From JBBSUQ01 sp964389755 (GTDB lineage: Bacteria > Bacteroidota > Bacteroidia > Flavobacteriales_D > Crocinitomicaceae): DNA of 64,000 nucleotides. The stretch lies in assembly GCA_964389755.1 (NCBI GenBank), contig CAYMEW010000021.1, forward strand, positions 11,673-75,672, written 5' to 3'. The notes below the pieces were generated by a model. It saw nothing but the letters and a program-made list of their open reading frames with translations, was not told the DNA's origin and did not search any database. Shown here piece by piece: positions 60,412 through 64,000 of this stretch. Every line of letters begins with the position of its first letter. The first letter of the stretch is position 1. Both the position numbers and the translations under genes were made by a program.

Positions 60412-61056
60412 TCAGTAGTGCCAGATCGGGTTGCTTTGTTGCTCTTCCCCGATGGTTGTGGAGGGACCGTGACCGGTAAAAACCACCGTGTCTTCCGGAA
60501 GTCTGAAAAGTACTTCGGTGATGGATCGCTTTAGCGTTGCCTGGTCTCCGCCGGGCAGGTCGGTTCGCCCGAAACTTCCTTTAAACAGCACATCGCCGTT
60601 AACCAGGTACTTATTCGCCGCATCGTGGAAAACCACGTGTCCGGGTGCATGTCCGGGTGCAAACAATACGCGCAGCCGGATGTCACCGAAGACCAGTTCC
60701 TGGCCGTCAGCGAGTTCGTGATCCGGCAATGGCGACTCGGTAAAACCGGGAATTCCATACACTTCGGCTGACCTCCCTGCCATTTTGAGCACAGGCAGGT
60801 CCAAAGGATGCAAATAAAAGGGAACGTTGTACGTGCGCAAAACATGCTCATTTCCGAATACGTGATCGATGTGTGCGTGTGTATTGAGCAGCGCCAGCGG
60901 CTTTAGTCCGTTTTCACGGATGTATTCGTCGAGCACCGTACGTTCATGAGCCGAACTGCATCCCGGGTCGATGATCACACAATTTCCCTTTTCATCGGAA
61001 AGAACATACATGTTTTCCTGGAAGGGATTAAACGTAAAGACCTGAATTTTGACCAT
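60412..61056 (-). CDS. metallo-beta-lactamase-fold hydrolase (glyoxalase II-like)
   Basis: The 214-residue protein has the MBL metal motif NTHAHIDHVFGN (HxHxDH), then LFAPGHAPGHVVFHD (third His), LVNGDVLFKGSFGRTDLPGG with the bridging Asp, and VFTGHGPSTTI near the end. The MBL fold cleaves thioesters or lactones; glyoxalase II-like is the closest guess, though the length is shorter than GloB and a hydroxyacylglutathione substrate is unproven. Confidence 0.9.
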   Translation of the reverse strand: MVKIQVFTFNPFQENMYVLSDEKGNCVIIDPGCSSAHERTVLDEYIRENGLKPLALLNTHAHIDHVFGNEHVLRTYNVPFYLHPLDLPVLKMAGRSAEVYGIPGFTESPLPDHELADGQELVFGDIRLRVLFAPGHAPGHVVFHDAANKYLVNGDVLFKGSFGRTDLPGGDQATLKRSITEVLFRLPEDTVVFTGHGPSTTIGEEQQSNPIWHY

Positions 61057-61147
61057 GGATCAAAGATACCTCAAATTTTCTGCAATCAGGAACGGAACAA
61101 TTTTTGGAATTTGCCAAATCATTATCTTTAACCCAAAAATATCCGTT

Positions 61148-61681
61148 ATGAAAATTGTCGTTTTATCACTTTTGGCCCTTCTTTTATTCAGTTGCGGAAC
61201 CCGCATTCCTTATACGGACCAGATCCGCGAGGAATATGCACTCGATGCCGAGCAAAATATTAAAAAGGTGCAGTTTTACGTTTCATCAACGATCATCCTT
61301 GAACAGGAAACGAGTTCGGGCGCGCAGGGAACTTCTTCCGACGGTACGCTTGTATCGAACCGAAGCAGTGAAAAAGAGCGGATCATCATCCCGGTGAATA
61401 CGAAATGTATTTTCGAAAAGTTCGGTGAAAACGACGAGGTTTTTATCCGCTTCGAAGTGGGTGACGGAAAAGTACTGAAGTTTGCCGTTCGCCAGAATCA
61501 GCGCAGCGACAAATATTACCTGGTGGCCGACTGGAAACCATCCAAGGGCGGAGAGATCACTTACGGCAATAAAACCTATTATGCGACTCCCGAAAGCGGG
61601 TCGGCCTACCTGATGGTCGTGCTCAAAAAGCTGAACAAAACCCGTCGCAAAGACCGTGTTGTAAAGGGTATCAAAGTTTAG
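61148..61681 (+). CDS. lipoprotein of unknown function
   Basis: From ATG 61148 the 177-residue protein has a short signal with lipobox (ALLLFSCGTRIPYT, Cys16). The mature part is mostly beta (KKVQFYVSSTIILEQE, DEVFIRFEVGDGKVLKFAVRQN, YLMVVLKKLNKTRRKDRVV) with no family I know. A TATCTTTA box at 61123-61130 is a weak promoter candidate. It ends before a hairpin that also serves ppk1. Confidence 0.7.
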   Translation: MKIVVLSLLALLLFSCGTRIPYTDQIREEYALDAEQNIKKVQFYVSSTIILEQETSSGAQGTSSDGTLVSNRSSEKERIIIPVNTKCIFEKFGENDEVFIRFEVGDGKVLKFAVRQNQRSDKYYLVADWKPSKGGEITYGNKTYYATPESGSAYLMVVLKKLNKTRRKDRVVKGIKV

Positions 61682-61706
61682 AAAAATTAACGAATCCATA
61701 ATGTTT

Positions 61707-61742
61707 GAAGACCGCCTATACCAGACGGTCTTCCTATTTTTG
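61707..61742 (+). terminator. hairpin terminator overlapping the ppk1 -7 element
   Basis: GAAGACCG (61707-61714) and CGGTCTTC (61726-61733) pair over 8 bp around an 11-base loop; the following CTATTTTTG is both a T-tract and the ppk1 -7 box. Confidence 0.65.
61735..61742 (+). promoter_or_regulatory. Bacteroidota -7 element upstream of ppk1
   Basis: TATTTTTG matches TAnnTTTG exactly, 27 bases before the ppk1 ATG. It forms the tail of the preceding hairpin. Confidence 0.6.
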
Positions 61743-61769
61743 CATTCACTCATCCCGTAAAGAACTTGC

Positions 61770-63881
61770 ATGCAGTTTTTTAACCGCGAACTAAGCTGGC
61801 TTTCTTTTAATGAACGCGTATTGCAGGAAGCGATGGACGAACGCGTGCCGCTCATTGAACGCATGCGATTCCTGGGGATTTACTCCAACAACCAGGACGA
61901 ATTTTTCAGGGTACGCGTGGCCAACGTCAAACGGATGATCTCCCTGAAAAACAAACGGATCACCGGGTTCAAAGGCACTCCGGCGCAGCTTTCCGACGAA
62001 ATACAAAAGATCGTCACGCGGCAACAACGGCTGTTCGAAGAAACGTATCATAAGCTTGTGAATGAACTCGAACAGGAAAACATCCATCACCTGCACCCGG
62101 AAGAAGTGAATGACGACCAAAAAAGGGAACTCTACCGCTTCTTTAACTTTCAGCTGAAGCATTCCATCGTTCCGATCATGCTTAGTAAGAAAAGTCCGTT
62201 TCCGGGGCTTCGGGACAGCGGGGTTTACCTGGCCGTAAAAATGACCTTCGAGAACAAGCGAAAGTCGCGCTACGCCATGTTGCAGATCCCGACTGATTTT
62301 TCGCGTTTCTACCAGATGCATGATGAGAACCGGGATTATGTGATCCTCCTGGACGATATCATTCGCCTGCACCTCAGCACTATTTTTTCGATTTTCACCT
62401 TCGATACGGTTGAAGCCTTTACGTTTAAGTTTACGCGCGACGCGGAATTGTCGCTCGACGATGACATTTCGCTTTCGCTGTTTGAAAAGATCGAGAAGAG
62501 CATCAAGCTACGAAAAAAAGGGGATCCGGTCCGCTTCGTATACGACGCAAAGATGCCGGAAGATATGCTGAATTACCTGCTCAATGCGCTGCGCCTGAAA
62601 CGCGGAAGCAATGTCATTGCGGGAGGAAGGTATCATAACTTCAAAGATTTCATGAGTTACCCGGATTTCGGGAGGCCTGAATTCGTATACAAGAAACGCC
62701 AGGCGCTGCTTCATCCGCAACTGGAAAACCGCAAGAGCCTGCTAAAAGCCGTTATTCATAAGGATATTCTCCTGCATTACCCCTACCAGCAATTCGATTA
62801 CGTCGTGGACCTGATCCGCGAGGCGGCGATCGATCCGAAGGTGAAAAGCATTAAGATCAACGTATACCGAGTTACGAAGGAATCAACAGTGATGAATGCC
62901 CTGATGAATGCCGTGCGCAATGGCAAAAAGGTCTACGTGTTTTTTGAACTGCAGGCGCGTTTTGACGAGGAAAACAACCTTTACTGGGCCAACCGGATGA
63001 AGGAAAACGGCGCAACGGTACTGGTCGGAACGCAATACCTGAAAGTCCATTCGAAACTGATCCAGATCCAGCGTTTTTCCAGCGGACGGGAACAGCTGAT
63101 CACGTATATCGGAACGGGGAACTTTAATGAAAAAACTTCCCGTATTTATACTGATCTGGGTTTGCTGACGATTCATGAGGAAATCTCGAAGGAAGTCCGC
63201 AAGGTCTTTCAATTACTTGAAAATGCAGGACGCGTGAATTCATTTAATGAGTTACTGGTCAGCCCGATCAACACACGTCACCGGCTGGAGAAGCTGATCG
63301 ACCAGGAAATTGTTAATGCCCGCCGGGGTGAGAAAGCGCGTATCCGTTTAAAGATCAACAACCTGGTGGATGCCGTACTGATCGAGAAACTGTATGAAGC
63401 CAGCAATGCAGGTGTGCGCATCGAGCTGATCGTACGCGGGATCTGTTGCCTGGTACCGGGTGTGAAAGATCAAAGTGAGCATATCCGGGTGATCAGTATC
63501 ATCGACCGCTTTCTGGAGCATGCCCGTTTTATGATCTTCGAAAATGGCGGACATCCGGTATACTTCCTCACCAGCGCCGACTGGATGGAGCGCAACCTCG
63601 ACAAACGGATCGAGGTGGGCTGCCCGGTCTATGAGCGTTCACTCCAAAAGGAACTCGATCGCATATTCGAGATCCAGTGGAGCGATAATGTCAAAGCTCG
63701 CATTGTGGACGCGGATCAGCGCAATGCTTACGTACAACCGGCAACGAACGCCATGTTGGTACGCTCGCAGGTGGAGTTGTTTGAATATTACAAGCAACGT
63801 TCGGAGAAGGTTAAGCACCCCGGAATCAAATCGGAAGTGCTCCCGGATGTGAGTTCGACCACGGACCTGGATCTTTCGTAA
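61770..63881 (+). CDS. ppk1: polyphosphate kinase 1
   Basis: PPK1 polymerises the gamma phosphate of ATP into polyphosphate reversibly. The 703-residue protein has the N-terminal FFNRELSWLSFNERVLQEA, the catalytic phosphohistidine segment LKVHSKLI, YIGTGNFNEKTSRIYTDLGLLT, IRLKINNLVDAVLIEKLYEASNAGV and the late SADWMERNLDKRIEVGCPV. All four domains are represented and the length is normal. The gene ends 119 bases before the window edge; that last stretch (63882-64000) has no recognisable feature. Confidence 0.97.
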   Translation: MQFFNRELSWLSFNERVLQEAMDERVPLIERMRFLGIYSNNQDEFFRVRVANVKRMISLKNKRITGFKGTPAQLSDEIQKIVTRQQRLFEETYHKLVNELEQENIHHLHPEEVNDDQKRELYRFFNFQLKHSIVPIMLSKKSPFPGLRDSGVYLAVKMTFENKRKSRYAMLQIPTDFSRFYQMHDENRDYVILLDDIIRLHLSTIFSIFTFDTVEAFTFKFTRDAELSLDDDISLSLFEKIEKSIKLRKKGDPVRFVYDAKMPEDMLNYLLNALRLKRGSNVIAGGRYHNFKDFMSYPDFGRPEFVYKKRQALLHPQLENRKSLLKAVIHKDILLHYPYQQFDYVVDLIREAAIDPKVKSIKINVYRVTKESTVMNALMNAVRNGKKVYVFFELQARFDEENNLYWANRMKENGATVLVGTQYLKVHSKLIQIQRFSSGREQLITYIGTGNFNEKTSRIYTDLGLLTIHEEISKEVRKVFQLLENAGRVNSFNELLVSPINTRHRLEKLIDQEIVNARRGEKARIRLKINNLVDAVLIEKLYEASNAGVRIELIVRGICCLVPGVKDQSEHIRVISIIDRFLEHARFMIFENGGHPVYFLTSADWMERNLDKRIEVGCPVYERSLQKELDRIFEIQWSDNVKARIVDADQRNAYVQPATNAMLVRSQVELFEYYKQRSEKVKHPGIKSEVLPDVSSTTDLDLS

Positions 63882-64000
63882 GCATTTATTCCTTCCGGAA
63901 AGCTTTATCCGCCGCCAAATCAGGCTCCCGAACCGTTAAAAACGACTATCGGCTATTCCCGCTGCCTGAACTTTCGCTCTTGTTGCCTCCTTTCCCTGCG

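Overview
The window is a stretch of chromosome from a member of the Bacteroidota, most likely Flavobacteriales. The evidence is Bacteroidota-type promoters (TAnnTTTG at -7; one perfect TTG-N19-TACCTTTG), many lipoproteins, type IX secretion (T9SS) cargo with type A and type B C-terminal domains, a SprE/PorW-like protein, a long AtpB, DUF4292, DUF4382, DUF3108 and DUF2141 proteins, and ATP synthase genes in the order atpB-E-F-H-A-G without atpD or atpC. No rRNA, prophage, CRISPR array or ordinary insertion sequence was seen. Two tRNA genes are present, Ser(GGA) and Ala(GGC).

Layout. 1-3.8 kb: a minus-strand operon (dut, sugar nucleotidyltransferase, TPR lipoprotein, DUF4292 lipoprotein cut by the window edge), divergent from lysS. 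6-13.4 kb: housekeeping genes on the minus strand (M48 protease, PAP2-like protein, rpoN, asnS, DUF486, a stand-alone 7TM sensor-like protein, a CbpM/CbpA chaperone pair). 13.5-14.7 kb: an outer-membrane barrel. 25-31 kb: a DUF4382 lipoprotein, a glycosyltransferase, a DUF72 protein, a secreted purple-acid-phosphatase-like T9SS cargo and a DNA glycosylase. 31-40 kb: ATP synthase genes, preceded by AtpZ-like, bactofilin and SprE/PorW-like genes. 40-50 kb: YceI-like lipoprotein, CvpA, Pth, an acetyltransferase-like protein, an alcohol dehydrogenase, an ExbB/ExbD energy-transduction operon, asparaginase and TatD. 50-64 kb: DUF2141, a dehydrogenase/epimerase-like protein, a large PKD-repeat T9SS adhesin, tRNA-Ala beside a REP/RAYT element, lepA, a few small unknown proteins, a metallo-beta-lactamase-fold hydrolase and ppk1.

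The most unusual part is 14.8-24.7 kb. Two sigma-factor operons on opposite strands flank a secreted lipase-like T9SS cargo gene. In the first (minus strand), a sigma-70-family factor overlaps a 770-residue membrane-anchored protein with an anti-sigma-like N-terminus, a beta-rich domain, a c-type cytochrome CxxCH domain and two further extracytoplasmic domains. In the second (plus strand), a paralogous sigma factor is followed by a 503-residue membrane protein, an 848-residue secreted leucine-rich-repeat protein and a 245-residue secreted protein. By eye, at least three segments of the 770-residue protein reappear in the second operon but divided between its two large proteins. This suggests a modular surface-sensing or envelope system that exists in a fused, heme-containing form and in a split, LRR-containing form.

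A second accessory feature is a RAYT (Y1 transposase-like) gene next to tRNA-Ala, bracketed by two identical 23-bp palindromes with additional degenerate copies; one of these contains the gene's own stop codon.

All homology statements come from reading motifs by eye. No database search was run.
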